DNA of 64,000 bases from Platerodrilus igneus (GCA_036346225.1 JARFIW010000668.1:620001-684000); one strand, 5' to 3'; counted from the stretch's first letter, positions 45,066 to 57,735 are shown. The notes: generated by a model from the letters alone, not told the origin. Numbers and translations are program-made.

Positions 45066-46225
45066 TCAGATCTCCGCGGTTCGCTCTTTTTCAATGTCTT
45101 AAAACCGGTTGTAGAAATTGTTTTGTGAACCTTAGAATTTTGGTGTTGAAAATAAAAAACTAAACATATTAAATAAAATTTATTGATAAAATAATGCGTG
45201 TTCAACTATCCCCTAGCCGCTGCCACAGAACACCTTATCCATCTAACGTATTGATTTTTTAAATAATATTAACAAAGCCGCTACTTCGCATGATCTGAAA
45301 TTTGTATAAACAAGGATGAACTCCATTCAACGGTACATCAACTATTTATTTTCTATTTAGGAATATACGCCAGAAACTTGCATGCTTTTAATTAATTAAA
45401 AGCAGAAAGTTTTGTCCGGAAACGCTACTGTAAAATATATAGAGCAAATAAATTATTCCCTGAATGTGTTTTCAATTGTAATAACTGACTATACAATCAC
45501 TTATGAATTTTAAATTACACTTTATTTAACTAAGTTACTTTAAACAAGAAATTACCGCATCCAAAAATTCCAATGCATGCTTAACAATAATGTAGAAATG
45601 GCAAGGTCGACTTAATAATTAAGAAAGCGCATTTTGCTGGTATGAAATCTATGGAATTTCTCCTGTAATGAAAGAAGAATGCATTCGTAATTGAAAATGC
45701 GTGCTACAACTTTCGCTAGATACCAGCCATGTATGTTAATTAGAAATTTTGTGTATGACATCATTAACTACCTAAATTTCAGAATTAACAAATGTTATAA
45801 ACCACATTAAATACTGTTCAGTAATAATTAGAGTGAAAGTAAATGGGTCTTATTACATATTGATATCCTAAATTACCTTACGTGACGCGGTAGAAGCATT
45901 ATAACGCAAATTCCGGAAACTTCAATGTAGTATTAATTCATTTGTAACTCGTAATCCAACAAATATTCTAGATTTCTTAACGATCATGTGAAAAGCTGTT
46001 TTATAATTTCTTCTACAAACAAACGCGATCACTAAACCACAATTAATAATCGCCTTTGTAGGTTTAACATTTCTACTATTACCAATGACTTTAATTTCTT
46101 ATTGGAGAGAATCTTTATTCTCCCACGCACTGTTGCGTAGCTGGATGCCCACCCCTTTTGGGGATATATGCTCGTTATAGGTTGTAAGACCCGCGGTTTT
46201 ACTTAACTACACTTTGTGAGATCCC
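45066..46225. other. E2 left arm non-coding outer block, with shared module at its inner side
   Basis: Mirror of 63250-64000 and beyond the window. The ~108-bp module shared with E1 occupies 46083-46190. Otherwise AT-rich without coding motifs. Confidence 0.6.
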
Positions 46226-46226
46226 T

Positions 46227-46487
46227 TTAATCTTTTTTAATCGTGTCCTTCTCGCGCACAATACAGTAGGACTTAGCCTTACTACCTACAAATTCTAACA
46301 CCAAGTCACCGTTAAACTCGTCTTTAAATTTCCCCCACAACTTTTTGTTAACATGCGGTAAATTGTGTTTATTATTTGCGGGGTACACCACTTTAAGCCT
46401 AAAAATAAAAACAGGATAGTTTAATACGTCTATTAATAATTTATGGTAATGTTGGCGATACAAATATGTAAAAACAAACTTTATCAA
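46227..46487 (-). pseudogene. PolB C-terminal piece, E2 left arm
   Basis: Inverse copy of 62995-63246 with the same codons from YLYRQHYHKLLI onward; see that entry. Confidence 0.7.
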
Positions 46488-46533
46488 GAAAAATATAATG
46501 TTTTAATAGAATACATACACGTATTGATAACAT

Positions 46534-47361
46534 CTATAAACCGCTGTGGTAACCAGAGTCTGGTGAATCTGGGATAGCCAAATCTCTAAACATTTGCGCA
46601 AGCGATTGCCTTGCAGTTGCATCTTTTAAGTACTGAATGGGGAAACATTTAATAATTTCCAACACTGTCAAGTAATTTAAATTGCTGCAATCATTAGACA
46701 GAGAAATAATGGCACTGCTCTCTCCCTCTAATAACGTTTGAACCCTTTCTTCCTCCGTTGTATTTCCACATACTTTTTTTATATCACCAACAAATTTTTC
46801 ATAAAATTCTGGAAAGTTTCTACACCTTAACTCTACCATTTTAAAACAGATCAATTCTCGCAAATTTAATAGCTTGATGCACTCGTACGCAGGTAGCACA
46901 ATAACATTCCCATCTTTCGTAATCTCCATATTATATAAATTCTCTTTTTCAAAATTGTTCAAAAGCCATATACTTCTATTAAAGGCTGTGCTCAGCTGCA
47001 ATTTGAAATCTTGATCCAATTGTATCTCAACAACATCGTTTCCAGTAGTCAAACCATTTAATCTGACTTGTTTTGAGTCTTGAGCAAATTGGCGAATTTG
47101 AAATTCCACTTGAAAAGTACACAATTTCTTCCAATCGAAGTAAGAGAATGTTATCGTAGAATCAGCACGCATACCACTACAGCAAATAACTTGGATGGCA
47201 GGTTGAAGACCACCATATAAATCAAAACCAACTTCTAATATATGGTGGTGATAATTTGGAGGAAATTCGCCTAACCTATAGGTTGACTTACCAACTAGTT
47301 GGTTGATATTTAATTGTGGGACTCGCACATCACTTGTAACGTCAACACAAGAAAAATCCAT
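46534..47361 (-). CDS. 275-aa hypothetical protein, E2 left copy (intact)
   Basis: Intact inverse copy of 62111-62938. The translation appears identical over all 275 residues, whereas most other genes are frame-broken in one arm. See the right copy for description. Confidence 0.7.
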   Translation of the reverse strand: MDFSCVDVTSDVRVPQLNINQLVGKSTYRLGEFPPNYHHHILEVGFDLYGGLQPAIQVICCSGMRADSTITFSYFDWKKLCTFQVEFQIRQFAQDSKQVRLNGLTTGNDVVEIQLDQDFKLQLSTAFNRSIWLLNNFEKENLYNMEITKDGNVIVLPAYECIKLLNLRELICFKMVELRCRNFPEFYEKFVGDIKKVCGNTTEEERVQTLLEGESSAIISLSNDCSNLNYLTVLEIIKCFPIQYLKDATARQSLAQMFRDLAIPDSPDSGYHSGL

Positions 47362-47740
47362 CTTTAATTTATAATTTTAATCAAACTCTACGATACTTTG
47401 ACGACTAATGCACTGGAACATGGCTCTCGCCTTTTATGCCGATGGTCGAGCGTGCGCAGCTCCTTATTATATTAGTTGGCGTTATATGCAAGTCTTGACT
47501 GGAAAAGTGACGTGTATAATTGTTTATAGTGGGTTTTACCTGTATGTATTTAACCACCAACGCCATTTTAGAATTATTAAACAAAATTACTCTTAGCAGT
47601 ATTTTTAATATACCATCGTGTAAGATTTCAATTATTATTGTGTTTTCCTCAGGTTCTCAAATCCTCGGAAATTTTTCAAATCAAATGACCCTTACTGTTT
47701 TGCAGAATAACCTTTTGCAAGCACCGTATATAATTCATCT

Positions 47741-48319
47741 TTAATCTATTTCTAAACCGTATGGCTCTGTCTTTTGAGATAAACCCCTGGTGTGTCCCAC
47801 AATCGACTTCCTTTCCACCCCAAACACGTTGACACTGATGTTGTTTAATTCCTCGAACCGGGGTATATCCTTTATGGATATCGGGAACTGCAGTCCTGTC
47901 AAATTGAGAATGGTGCTGTAATGGGGTAGCTACCGACCCTTTGCGGATTGTGAGCACTGGGGTAGAGCGCAGCTATCACGCACCAGGCAAAGCATGCGTT
48001 GTCGTCATTTTGTATATTAATAACAGCTCTGGTGTTTCGAACCCATTTGGGGAGCTCGATGTATGAGGATCCACGCAAATGGTTGTACTTGTTTACATTA
48101 ATCTCCAAGTACAACGCCTGTTTCAGACTCCATCCTAAAACTTACAAATTAGAAAAAATCAATAATTGTAGAAACTAACCAGAATCACGCTCCTGGAACT
48201 CCTCTGACTTAGCTGACATCCTCTCCACAAAGGAATTGTAGATCTCCCTTAGGTTACTGGAGGAGGTGATCACAAACATTTCGAGTGTTGAAAGATTTAA
48301 CATCCTCTACACTGGCCAT
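47741..48319 (-). pseudogene. PolB N-terminal piece, E2 left copy
   Basis: Inverse copy of 61146-61726, with the same 45-bp intron-like insert (48135-48179). A lost base in the GGGGGTAGCTACC region near 47925 breaks the frame between the shorter frames 47899-48114 and 47676-47957. Confidence 0.65.
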
Positions 48320-48581
48320 CTTGGTGTAGCCACTAATTAGGTAGTTTACTTTTAAATTAGGAGAAAACCCCAGCGTCGTTTAACCTTGAGTAACATTTCA
48401 TACCAGTCTATTCACGTCGGTGAAAATCAATTAACTTCTTGCTTACGCGCTACATCTATAATTATCGGATGTATCAAACGAGAACAAAGTTAGACGGGGG
48501 TAAATATTTATACATATTTTTCGAAATTGTGAAATTGGAATAGTCTGCATTTGCATTTTGATAAGTAAACATCGTAATAAA

Positions 48582-49014
48582 ATGAGCGGGAAAGAATTAT
48601 ATCCTTAGATGCTATAAAAATTTTAGAAGAAGTTGTCAAGGAGATGAAAAAAAGTTTATCGGACAATTCAACTAGCCAACATTTGAATGGTATGTCTAAT
48701 GAATCTCTGGTAAATACTAAAATAGTGCAAGATAAACCTACACATGATAATGTTGATGCGAAAGATCAGAACATAGACTCCAAGTCAGACGTTTCTGACA
48801 GAAAAGAAAGAGACAACTTAAATCGTATACTAAAGAGGATTTAAATAAATCCCTTGACGAAATAAACAAAGGATGGATTACTGGTTCAGAAGCATCTGAA
48901 ATCTACAATGTTCCAAAAGCTACACTCTATACGAAACTCAGATCAAACGAAAATCGTGTGCAAAATTTGGATATGTATACTACACATTTGCCAATTAAAA
49001 GGAGGAAAAAGTGA
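48582..49014 (+). pseudogene. 144-aa HTH protein gene, E2 left copy (frame-broken)
   Basis: Inverse copy of 60447-60881. One G is missing from the GGGG after the start codon and another indel lies near 48806-48830, so only the middle frame (48644-48844) stays open. Confidence 0.65.
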
Positions 49015-49015
49015 C

Positions 49016-49484
49016 TTTTGTGTGTGTGTGTGTGTGTATTAGTTTTAATGAATAAAAATATATTTCTATGTGAAGTGTACCTGTTAAGTATTTGAATTGA
49101 AATATAAATATTGTTTCAAACGTTTTGGGTTTTATTTATATATAATGGTATTGTTAGGATACAATTACTCGGAAGCAGTAGCAGAATCTTGGTTTATGTA
49201 ATATCATAGAAGTTAAAAAAAAAAAAAAAATCAAACTAAAAGGTATGTTTCAAACATATAGTTGTACTCATTTCTATTAAAATTAAATGTAGCGCTCTTT
49301 GTTATAATTCTTTTCATAATTACTTAGATATCCATTTCAGTTACGTGGACATTTGAAAAATATAAACAATACCAATGTATGCTTTATATTTTAAAACATA
49401 AACAAGCTAATAAATACAAAAATAATTTCTAAATTCACATCATTCATTTCTTATGATAACAGTTGTGGTGGTTAAATTTTTATT
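49016..49484. other. Intergenic, E2 left arm, with (TG)n and poly-A
   Basis: (TG)n follows the HTH stop (49018-49038) and an A-run lies at 49217-49230. The mirror region 59968-60446 has a longer T-run (60221-60245) and CACG interruption. AATAAA signals for both convergent genes are present. Confidence 0.6.
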
Positions 49485-49745
49485 TTAAAACTTACAATTT
49501 AGTATATATTCCATTTGAATATCTGCCAACAGTTTTATAAACCCCATCTCCTCGATTATTTCCATAAAATCATCCAGATCCTCGGGCATTGATAACACTG
49601 CAGTACAGTGCTGTATTGCTTCCTCGTATGACTGACACATAAGACATTTTTCCGCTTCTATCGAAAAGCGTTGCCCACATTCTGCTTTTTTTACTCGTAG
49701 AGCATTGCGAAATCTTCGAATAACCTCTCCAAAGTCTTTATACAT
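49485..49745 (-). CDS. 86-aa hypothetical protein, E2 left copy
   Basis: Intact inverse copy of 59707-59967 with two amino-acid differences near the C-terminus (EEMGF for EKMGF and a final CKF for CMF). Confidence 0.6.
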   Translation of the reverse strand: MYKDFGEVIRRFRNALRVKKAECGQRFSIEAEKCLMCQSYEEAIQHCTAVLSMPEDLDDFMEIIEEMGFIKLLADIQMEYILNCKF

Positions 49746-50300
49746 ATTTATTATATTGTCTCTTTAAACCGTACAATCAACAAATAATAACTTCTACGCG
49801 AACAGTCCTTTTATATGAGCTACTCCTATTCGGATATGTACCGATTGTACCCGATTTGTGTACACGTACGAAGCAACAGGTAGGGAATATATTCTATGAA
49901 TTAATCTATTACATTCCTTAACAAAATGCTAAGGACTTTAAAAATAATTATAACTCTTGTTAGACCTCTAGCCTCCGGATAAACGTTATTATTTTAGGTT
50001 GTGTCACTGTTTTTGAATCAACTTCCTACACACTTTTCCTAATCCATGCGTATCAATTGGGGGTTACACTTTACTCTATAAACCGACTTGTATATATTTT
50101 CGTATTAGTCTCTAGCTATCACGTCCGTATAATAAAGATTGTACAGACTCGTCGTCAACTGGTGACTTAATCTTTTTTTAAAAAACCAGCCTTTGTTTTC
50201 AAGTTTAACCCTTGTTGTACGTGTGGGGATTCTTCCCGCTATTCCTTGTGACTAGGAATCGGTGATTTGCATGGGTTTAATCAATTGTTTGTACACCTCT

Positions 50301-51252
50301 TGTAAGTGTAATAAAAAACGGGGTAATTAAAAACTTTTTGTAAGTTTATTACCCTTTATCCTCGTGACTATCAGCTATATACTAAAACTCTCTATTTTTA
50401 ATCTGATATCACTAGGTCGAGATTTTCTTCTTTATACTCCAAGCCCAGGGTAATGTCAGATGGAAAACGGCTTTAGACAAAGAAAACTCTTAGGGGTTAA
50501 ACGGCTAGTAGAGTGTTATTAACTTTAAAAAACTACTTTATATTTTTGTTACTCTAATAATCAACGTAGGAAATCTCATAATAATTTACTATACTTTCAA
50601 AGTTACGGAAAGTTTCAAACACTCACGTGTATCCAAATAAATTGCAGGTGCAAAATCATGACGTCAGCTGTTGTATTTTTCCAGCGTATTAATCATCTGT
50701 AAGTTTGAAGTACCAAGATTCTTTGTATAATAAACCATTTCTATACGGCGTATTAAATAGATAGAACGAAACCATAACTGCCGCTTTAAATTATTGCGAC
50801 GAAAATTTATTATAATTTAACATTGAAAATTGTTGTTGTAGATATGTCCATAAGATATTGCACTAAAGTGAAATATATTAGTTTAATTTATTGTATTAAT
50901 CTATACCAACTGTCTTAAATGATGTATATTATTGTTCCATGTTCTCAACTCAAGTTCTTCTTTCTGACTCTATTAGACGCCTCGTGTTTTAGTCGGGCCA
51001 TCTTGACTTTTATCTCTAGTCTACAAAAAAGCGACTTCACTCTCGGACGTTTGAAACAAAAGTGCTGATAATTAACTGGACAACGCTTGGTAACAAGCCT
51101 CAGAATATATATCTTCTAGAATCTATGTGTTATTATGAACATTATACTTTAATTTTTATTGGCTGAATATTTACGAATTAAATGCTTTAAAATTTATCTG
51201 TTTTATTATTAATTTATTAGGCTTGGTGTAACAAGAAAAAAAATACGTTACA
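50301..51252 (-). repeat. 3' LTR of the gag-only element
   Basis: 952 bp; differs from the other LTR by few substitutions and indels (for example GCCGC/GCCTGC near 50783, ATTGTT/ATCGTT near 50933). It lacks about 11 bp near its end (TAATAAAAAACGGGG versus a longer form at 55098). A GGGAAGAGGCTG purine tract directly precedes it on the minus strand. Confidence 0.85.
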
Positions 51253-53413
51253 CAGCCTCTTCCCAAGAGAAAAAATTCGAGGTATGGAAGAATTTTTCTA
51301 AAAAAATTTTCGACTGAAACTTCAAAATTACTCTTATTAACTGTATAAACCTCTTACAACTCACAACAAAACAGCACAAACTTTAACTATAACTATCGAT
51401 GAGTTTAACAAAAAAATCAGAATCATTCACTAATTGATATGGGGGAATATTAATGCATGGGATTGAGTGATTAGTAACTGCGCGTACTACACGCCTATAA
51501 AGGGACAAATTCGGGAAGTCATAATCAGTATATACGTCAATCAGTTAAGAATATTTAGGGAATCTAACACTCAGTGGATGCATGTCATCTATAGTTACAA
51601 ACGCAACAACCATATCAAAGTAAAAATTTTACCTGAAGCGAAAAATATTTTCTATAAATTAGAACTGTAATAAACAAAATCGAATGTATAACAAAATTAC
51701 TATTAAACAAAATCTGTACAACGAATACTCTTCTCTAATTTACTATATCTGTGTTAAGGATTTATGTACATAACTTTCCAAGTGCTAATTACATTTAAAC
51801 TAATCGATGAATTTAACAAGTACCAAAAGCTGTTATTTACGAAGTCCATTCACGAAACAAATCTCCAACACTCGAGAAACAGACAAAGTATTAACAATAC
51901 TTATTCATCAACAAGATACCTTTGATCTTTGAGTGAGCACCTCACAACATTATCTGTACGACTACTATGCTACAGACTCAACTATATCTCTCAAAAATTC
52001 TACAACATCAGTGATTCATCACCAAAGAACTCCAAAACCACTAATAAATCATACGTTGAGCCTACTGGGAGACATCCACCAGCAACTCACAAAAAAAACT
52101 CTTCATGAACTCTCTTAGCTCATGTACACTCTCAATAAAGAATAAGCACATCAGGCCTAGTCTCAAACTACTAAACCAAAACTCAAGCATTCCTTTAATG
52201 CTTAATACTCTATCACACTCTAACTATATAACTATACTCAACACTTTACTAAACACTCTCTATAATCTCCATCATGTACCTCATAACTGAATACGCACCT
52301 CTTCACCGAATACATATTCTTCTCTATATACCTGCAACATCTCTAAGCATATGCTGCAACCTCAAAAAAAACATATCATCATTCAAAATCCATAAACATA
52401 TCCTTGTCGTCATCAAAAATTATCATTTAACACATCCTTGTCGTCATCAAAAATTATCATTTAACACATGCAACATCTAAATCAACAAACATATTAAGCT
52501 CTATTACTACTAAAACAAAAATTACTTTAAACAAACCAAAAAAAATTTCACTAACTTTAATCTTGTCCTACTTAAGAGTTTAAAACATGGACCAAAAGGA
52601 ATTACTACTGACATCAACTATAATTAGAAGTACTTAAGGATCAGAAACATTTTTATCATCTTCATTTTCACCTTCATCTGTCGCAGAATTATCGATACTA
52701 AACATTTTCTTAGACTTAAATTTGAAGATACGGATAAATGAAAAAGGGGGAATTTGAATACGAAATTATTTTCTACTTTACTTCATGATAACTATTAATA
52801 AATGTTCTGGTACACGCTTACTCTACCCATAATCAAACTGTCGATATAAACTAAAGTGCTTCACAACGCATAAATTTGCTAGTATGACAAGCTCCTCTAT
52901 GAGCCTCACCTAGACTTATAAACAAAATTGCTAGAATGACAAACTCTTCTTTGAGTCTCATCTAGACTGACAAACTAAATAAGCAAAACGAATCACATCA
53001 TAACCGACTTCAAATAATCTCAAGTGACGATGCCAAAACTGCTAAAGCGACAAACTTACCACGACCCTCGCATAGACTGACATAACGCTGAGCGACCAAC
53101 CCTTCCGGAGTTTCGTCTAGACTAACATAACGCTACACGATGAACCACAACAAGTCTCGCACAGATCTAACTTAACTCAACATACTACGTTGTAACGCGA
53201 CCATAAAATTGCTACTCAAAACCAATCAAACTAAACCAAAACGTGCTCATGCACAAGAGCAATCTTCAAAACTATATTTCAACAGTAAAAACTAGTGTAC
53301 CATTAATCGACCAACAAACATAACTAATAAGACTAAAAGATGAACCTACTATCGATGTAATACATCCAAAATCAAATAAACTCGTAACATCCATATCAAA
53401 TAACTTTATCATT
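51253..53413. other. Internal non-coding part of the LTR element, with short tandem repeats
   Basis: No pol domain in any frame. A 34-36 bp unit (ATCCTTGTCGTCATCAAAAA...) is repeated twice at 52400-52466. Imperfect ~60-bp units with CTAGACTGACA and GCGACAAAC-type words occupy 52850-53170. Many short frames are rich in Leu/Ser/Asn, as expected of low-complexity CTA/CAT sequence. Confidence 0.65.
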
Positions 53414-54745
53414 TTATCTAGAAACAGGAATTTCGCTACTCAACTTCTGTTCCTCTACTCGTTGAGTTGGACACGACGGACAAGTGATACTAGTCACTCC
53501 TTTACGACCACAACCATAACAAAATAATCTCTTGAAAGATCTACAGACACTGAAAGTATGTCCATAACGTGAACAATTCCAACATACCAATTTATGCTTA
53601 ATAAATGAGTTACCTACTCCACTCTTTTCTGTCATTGGGGTAGCAGAATTAAGAACTTGTACTGGGAATGTGAAGATGTAGGGGTATAAACACGACTTGA
53701 AGCATTCTGAAATGAACTAGGGGTTTTGTTTCTAAAACGTGGATTAAAATAATTAATAGGCTGCTTGTGACTATATGGTGCAACTGAAACAGACTTATGT
53801 TTACTTAAAGAAGCTTCTTCTAACTTCTTACACAGTTTAACTAACGTACTAATATCCTCTATCTCTGTAAGAGCAAGATGCTGAATGAAATATGGCAATA
53901 AATTTTTCTTGACTATTCTAACTTTAGTGTGTTCTGCAGGAATAATAGGTAATCAGTTAAACAAATTTTCCATATTAGCAATGAACAATACAACTGATTC
54001 ACCATTCCTCTGTAATCTATTTTGATTTTTCCCAAATATCGTCTTCAGGATGTGCTGGCAAGAAATCTTCCTTTAGTCTACTAACCAACGAACTCCAATC
54101 TGTTAATGAACTACGAACGCAACGATACCATACTAAGGCATCACCAGTAAACAATTCAACTGCAGAATTAAACAATTCCATCTCAGATACCTTTCGAGAC
54201 TGTGCAATGTCACTAATGTTTTCTAAAATTGATATAAGAGAGATGGGTTTCCTGAATATTTTATCGACCAAGATCCAATAGGGACTGACTGTGTGACATA
54301 TGTAACCGTTGGAATGGGCACATTAGATGCAGCAATAGGATTTATATTAATATCTTTATGATTTGAACTCGTATCCTTATTTAATTTCTCATGCAGATCT
54401 GCTTCCACAACAAGAATAGTAGCCAAACTTTCATTTTAAATAACACAATTTCCTCAAAATTTTCTTTAGGGAGCTTTAACCGTTGAATTCTACCTGTAAG
54501 ATGTACTAATCTTGACCTTATCCTTTTAAAAATTGACTCAGCAGGATCATCCATAAATTCTAACAAAACATTTTAACTGACTCTATACTAGACTCAATCT
54601 CTTCTTTCTCTACTTTGAAATCTACTTTATAACTTGAAGGATCTATCAAACAACCGGGTTTATCTGTTTCTTTGGCCAACAACCTTGCTAAAATTTTCCT
54701 TTTATCTGAAACTGGTCTTGAATTTTCAATGCCTCTAATGTTCAA
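53414..54745 (-). pseudogene. gag-like region of the LTR element (several frame breaks)
   Basis: Successive overlapping minus frames read MNIRGIENSRPVSDKRKILA (54560-54745), SIFKRIRSRLVHLTGRIQR (54381-54566) and a Ser/Asn/Pro linker (54223-54426). Next comes the retrotransposon Gag core FTGDALVWYRCVRSSLTDWS with LKEDFLPAHPEDD (54017-54271), then a Ser/Pro linker (53632-53898). The zinc knuckle CWNCSRYGHTFSVC, followed by a second CYGCGRKGVTSITC (53414-53635), ends the region. The order core, linker, knuckles is that of Gag in insect LTR elements. Frame breaks at each junction look like one-base indels. Confidence 0.75.
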
Positions 54746-55090
54746 TTCATATTCTAACTCATTTTAAGTAAATGTACGATGCTATAAGTTTCTGCCATAA
54801 TTAAATATCTGAATATCTCTAACGTAACTCAATTATAAAATTTTTGAAGATGAAATCTCAAACAAACGAATGTCCTAACTATATAAAGAAGAACTCACTA
54901 TAAACTGTAACAAACTTTAACAAAAATGAAACTAAAAGAAGACGTTACTAATATCAAAGCAAACCTCAGTCGGTGAATATAAGTGTGATGAAAATAACTA
55001 CTAAATGTTCCAGCCTCTAAGTGAAATTATTCGAGCCTCTAACTAAAATTATTCGAGCCTCTAAATGAAATTCCAGCCCCACGTTGCGAG

Positions 55091-56053
55091 CGCAAGTGTA
55101 ATCTAAATAAAAACGAACGGGGGTAATTAAAAACTTTTTGTAAGTTTATTACCCTTTATCCTCGTGACTATCAGCTATATACTAAAACTCTCTATTTTTA
55201 ATCTGATATCACTAGGTCGAGATTTTCTTCTTTATACTCCAAGCCCAGGGTAATGTCAGATGGAAAACGGCTTTAGACAAAGAAAACTCTTAGGGGTTAA
55301 ACGGCTAGTAGAGTGTTATTAACTTTAAAAAACTACTTTATATTTTTGTTACTCTAATAATCAACGTAGGAAATCTCATAATAATTTACTATACTTTCAA
55401 AGTTACGGAAAGTTTCAAACACTCACGTGTATCCAAATAAATTGCAGGTGCAAAATCATGACGTCAGCTGTTGTATTTTTCCAGCGTATTAATCATCTGT
55501 AAGTTTGAAGTACCAAGATTCTTTGTATAATAAACCATTTCTATACGGCGTATTAAATAGATAGAACGAAACCATAACTGCCTGCTTTAAATTATTGCGA
55601 CGAAAATTTATTATAATTTAACATTGAAAATTGTTGTTGTAGATATGTCCATAAGATATTGCACTAAAGTGAAATATATTAGTTTAATTTATTGTATTAA
55701 TCTATACCAACTGTCTTAAATGATGTATATTATCGTTCCATGTTCTCAACTCAAGTTCTTCTTCTTGACTCTATTAGACGCCTCGTATTTTAGTCGGGCC
55801 ATCTTGACTTTTATCTCTAGTCTACAAAAAAGCGACTTCACTCTCGGACGTTTGAAACAAAAGTGCTGATAATTAACTGGACAACGCTTGGTAACAAGCC
55901 TCAGAATATATATCTTCTAGAATCTATGTGTTATTATGAACATTATACTTTAATTTTTATTGGCTGAATATTTACGAATTAAATGCTTTAAAATTTATCT
56001 GTTTTATTATTAATTTATTAGGCTTGGTGTAACAAGAAAAAAAATACGTTACA
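55091..56053 (-). repeat. 5' LTR of the gag-only element
   Basis: 963 bp. It contains a CRE octamer TGACGTCA at about 55459, shared with the other LTR at 50659. High LTR-LTR identity points to a recent insertion. Confidence 0.85.
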
Positions 56054-56219
56054 CTCTTCGAATTTTTGTAGAGATGTAGTGTCTCCCTTTTTGTATGCCG
56101 CAAAGTTCTTTCGTACAGAATCCTACATAAAATGAAGCTTACGTTTATTTACAATAAAATTGTTAACGTTCGTCATCATCGGACTCAGGATGGGAACTAA
56201 CTATTTTTTTTGAATAATG

Positions 56220-57095
56220 TTAAATATTTATATACTCGTCGAAATTCTTCCTATATCGACCATTATCCAAATCAAAATCTTTCACAACAGTTATAAAATT
56301 ATGTTTTGAGTCACCCCAACACTGTAAACACATTTCTTTAAATTTCGGATATGTCATGTCACCACTTATATGATCCGAAAAGATATGTCTGAGATTGGTT
56401 TCATCCTGTTTCCATAATGCGATTACATTGGCGTTATCTCTGAGTCTATGTTTTAAGGCACTAGCGTAAGTTTGACATAGATAGAACGAATTTATTGCTT
56501 TATGTCGACCGAACGAGAAAAACTGACTGATTTTACTTTGCTCGTTTGCAGGTATATCATCGAAAACCATAATTGAATCTTCTTTGGTATCTCCGGGTTC
56601 GATCAAATCATCGTAATTTTCAAACTCATGGTACCCAATTTCTTCTTTTAATGGTGTAAAACGTTTCTTAACAATTCGTATTTCGATTGATATAAACTCT
56701 TCGAAAATACATAGACATTTTGGAATCTAAGACCGTTCTCGTGCAAGATCAGAGATATTAAAGCGTTGGTCTTCCCACAACTCGATGGTCCCACGAATAT
56801 AGCTAGTATGTTAGACGGGAACAAAGGACCATGTTTACCATCCTCTTTTGCATTAGCAATAGCAAAGTTATCATAATTCTGTATAGGTATTCTAACTTCT
56901 GGTATAACATCTCTGGATGCATCGTTGGAATTATGTAATTTCTTCACGTTCTGCAACCTTTAACATATCTGCATAACGTTGTTCTAGGTATATTATATTT
57001 TTACTAGCAGCGTAGAAACTCGAGCCATCCAGGATATCCTCTGCTGCTTTTGTAATAGATTGTTTGGAGCACCACTGATTGCTTGAATGCGACAT
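56220..57095 (-). pseudogene. HTH-packaging ATPase, E2 left copy (two one-base losses)
   Basis: Inverse copy of 58111-58989. One A is lost from an A-run near 56965 (after the HTH) and one from the run near 56655, splitting it into 56648-56956 and 56220-56606. Walker A and Walker B regions are otherwise unchanged. Confidence 0.75.
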
Positions 57096-57143
57096 CTTTC
57101 GAAAAATGTCTTACTATAACTAAGCTCAACCCAAAACTACTTC

Positions 57144-57151
57144 CTTATATA
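57144..57151 (-). promoter_or_regulatory. TATA box of the left ATPase copy
   Basis: CTTATATA on the + strand, directing leftward transcription. Confidence 0.45.
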
Positions 57152-57171
57152 CCAAATTTAATCTCCCTGCT

Positions 57172-57270
57172 CACATAACCACATGACCATATGACTATAT
57201 GACCACATGACCATATGACCATATGGCCATATGACCACATGACCACATGATCACATGACCATATGACCAC
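57172..57270 (-). repeat. 8-bp tandem array GGTCATRT, left (12 units)
   Basis: Octamer repeats on the minus strand upstream of the left ATPase. Every unit junction creates CATATG or CATGTG, i.e. an E-box (CANNTG). Confidence 0.85.
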
Positions 57271-57340
57271 AAAAGGAAAAATTAATAGGTTAGGTCAGCG
57301 CCGCGGCGCTGACCCAACCTATAATTTTCCTTTTATCTAA
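57270..57340. repeat. Central dyad 1 of E2
   Basis: Perfect GC-rich 22-bp palindrome at 57293-57314, centred on CCGCGG, with imperfect flanking symmetry (AGGTTA/GGTT-CCT). It marks the point where the left arm meets the rightward units. Confidence 0.75.
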
Positions 57341-57431
57341 CCTAGGTCCACACTTGGTTTTAATGGAAAACTCATTAAAAAGCAATTAGTGCTAATGGGT
57401 TTTAATGAGAAAACTCATTAAAAAGCAATTA
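57341..57431. repeat. AACTCATTAAAAAGCAATTAG repeats between dyad 1 and the E-box array
   Basis: Two copies of a ~40-bp GGTTTTAATGRAAAACTCAT unit, duplicated again at 57815-57898. Absent from the left arm, where the array joins the dyad directly. Confidence 0.65.
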
Positions 57432-57568
57432 GGTCATATGGTTATGTGGTCATGTGGTCATATGGTCATGTGGTCATATGGTCATGTGATCATGTGGTCA
57501 TGTGGTCATATGGCCATATGGTCATATGGTCATGTGGTCATATGGTCATATGGTCATGTGGTTATGTG
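57432..57568 (+). repeat. 8-bp tandem array GGTCATRT, first right copy (17 units)
   Basis: Seventeen octamers with variants GATCATGT and GGCCATAT in fixed order. The identical order in the second right array shows recent tandem duplication. Confidence 0.85.
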
Positions 57569-57587
57569 AGCAGGAGATTAAATTTGG

Positions 57588-57595
57588 TATATAAG
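57588..57595 (+). promoter_or_regulatory. TATA box of the duplicated, truncated ATPase 5' end
   Basis: Same TATATAAGGAAG context, 52 bp before ATG 57640. Confidence 0.45.
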
Positions 57596-57639
57596 GAAGT
57601 AGTTTTGGGTTGAGCTGTATAGTAAGACATTTTCGAAAG

Positions 57640-57735
57640 ATGTCGCATTCAAGCAATCAGTGGTGCTCCAAACAATCTATTACAAAGCAGCAGAGGATAT
57701 CCTGGATGGCTCGAGTTCTACGTGTGTGTGGTTAG
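57640..57735 (+). pseudogene. Truncated ATPase 5' end (31-codon decoy ORF)
   Basis: Part of a ~460-bp tandem duplication of the axis-promoter region. It repeats the ATPase start (MSHSSNQWCSKQSITK), then loses an A and shifts frame, ending at TAG 57733-57735 where the second central dyad begins. It has a full promoter copy. Confidence 0.6.

Larger units (their letters stand above)
50301..56053 (-). mobile_element. Gag-only LTR retrotransposon inserted in the E2 left arm (5753 bp)
   Basis: LTRs 50301-51252 and 55091-56053 share nearly all bases. The element ends TG...CA on the + strand and is flanked by CTCT (50297-50300 and 56054-56057). The right E2 arm has the empty site with one CTCT. The coding strand is minus: a gag-like region (54745 to 53414) follows the 5' LTR (55091-56053). 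The remaining 2.1 kb to the 3' LTR has no reverse transcriptase, RNase H or integrase in any frame I can read. A candidate primer-binding region (TTGCGCTCGCAACGTGGGGC on the minus strand) abuts the LTR. Four-bp duplications and the Gag type suggest a Ty3/gypsy-related, non-autonomous element. Confidence 0.8.

Noticed and set aside
51253..53413. Degraded pol of the LTR element
   Set aside because: No RT, RNase H or integrase motif could be read in any minus-strand frame; short frames are low-complexity.
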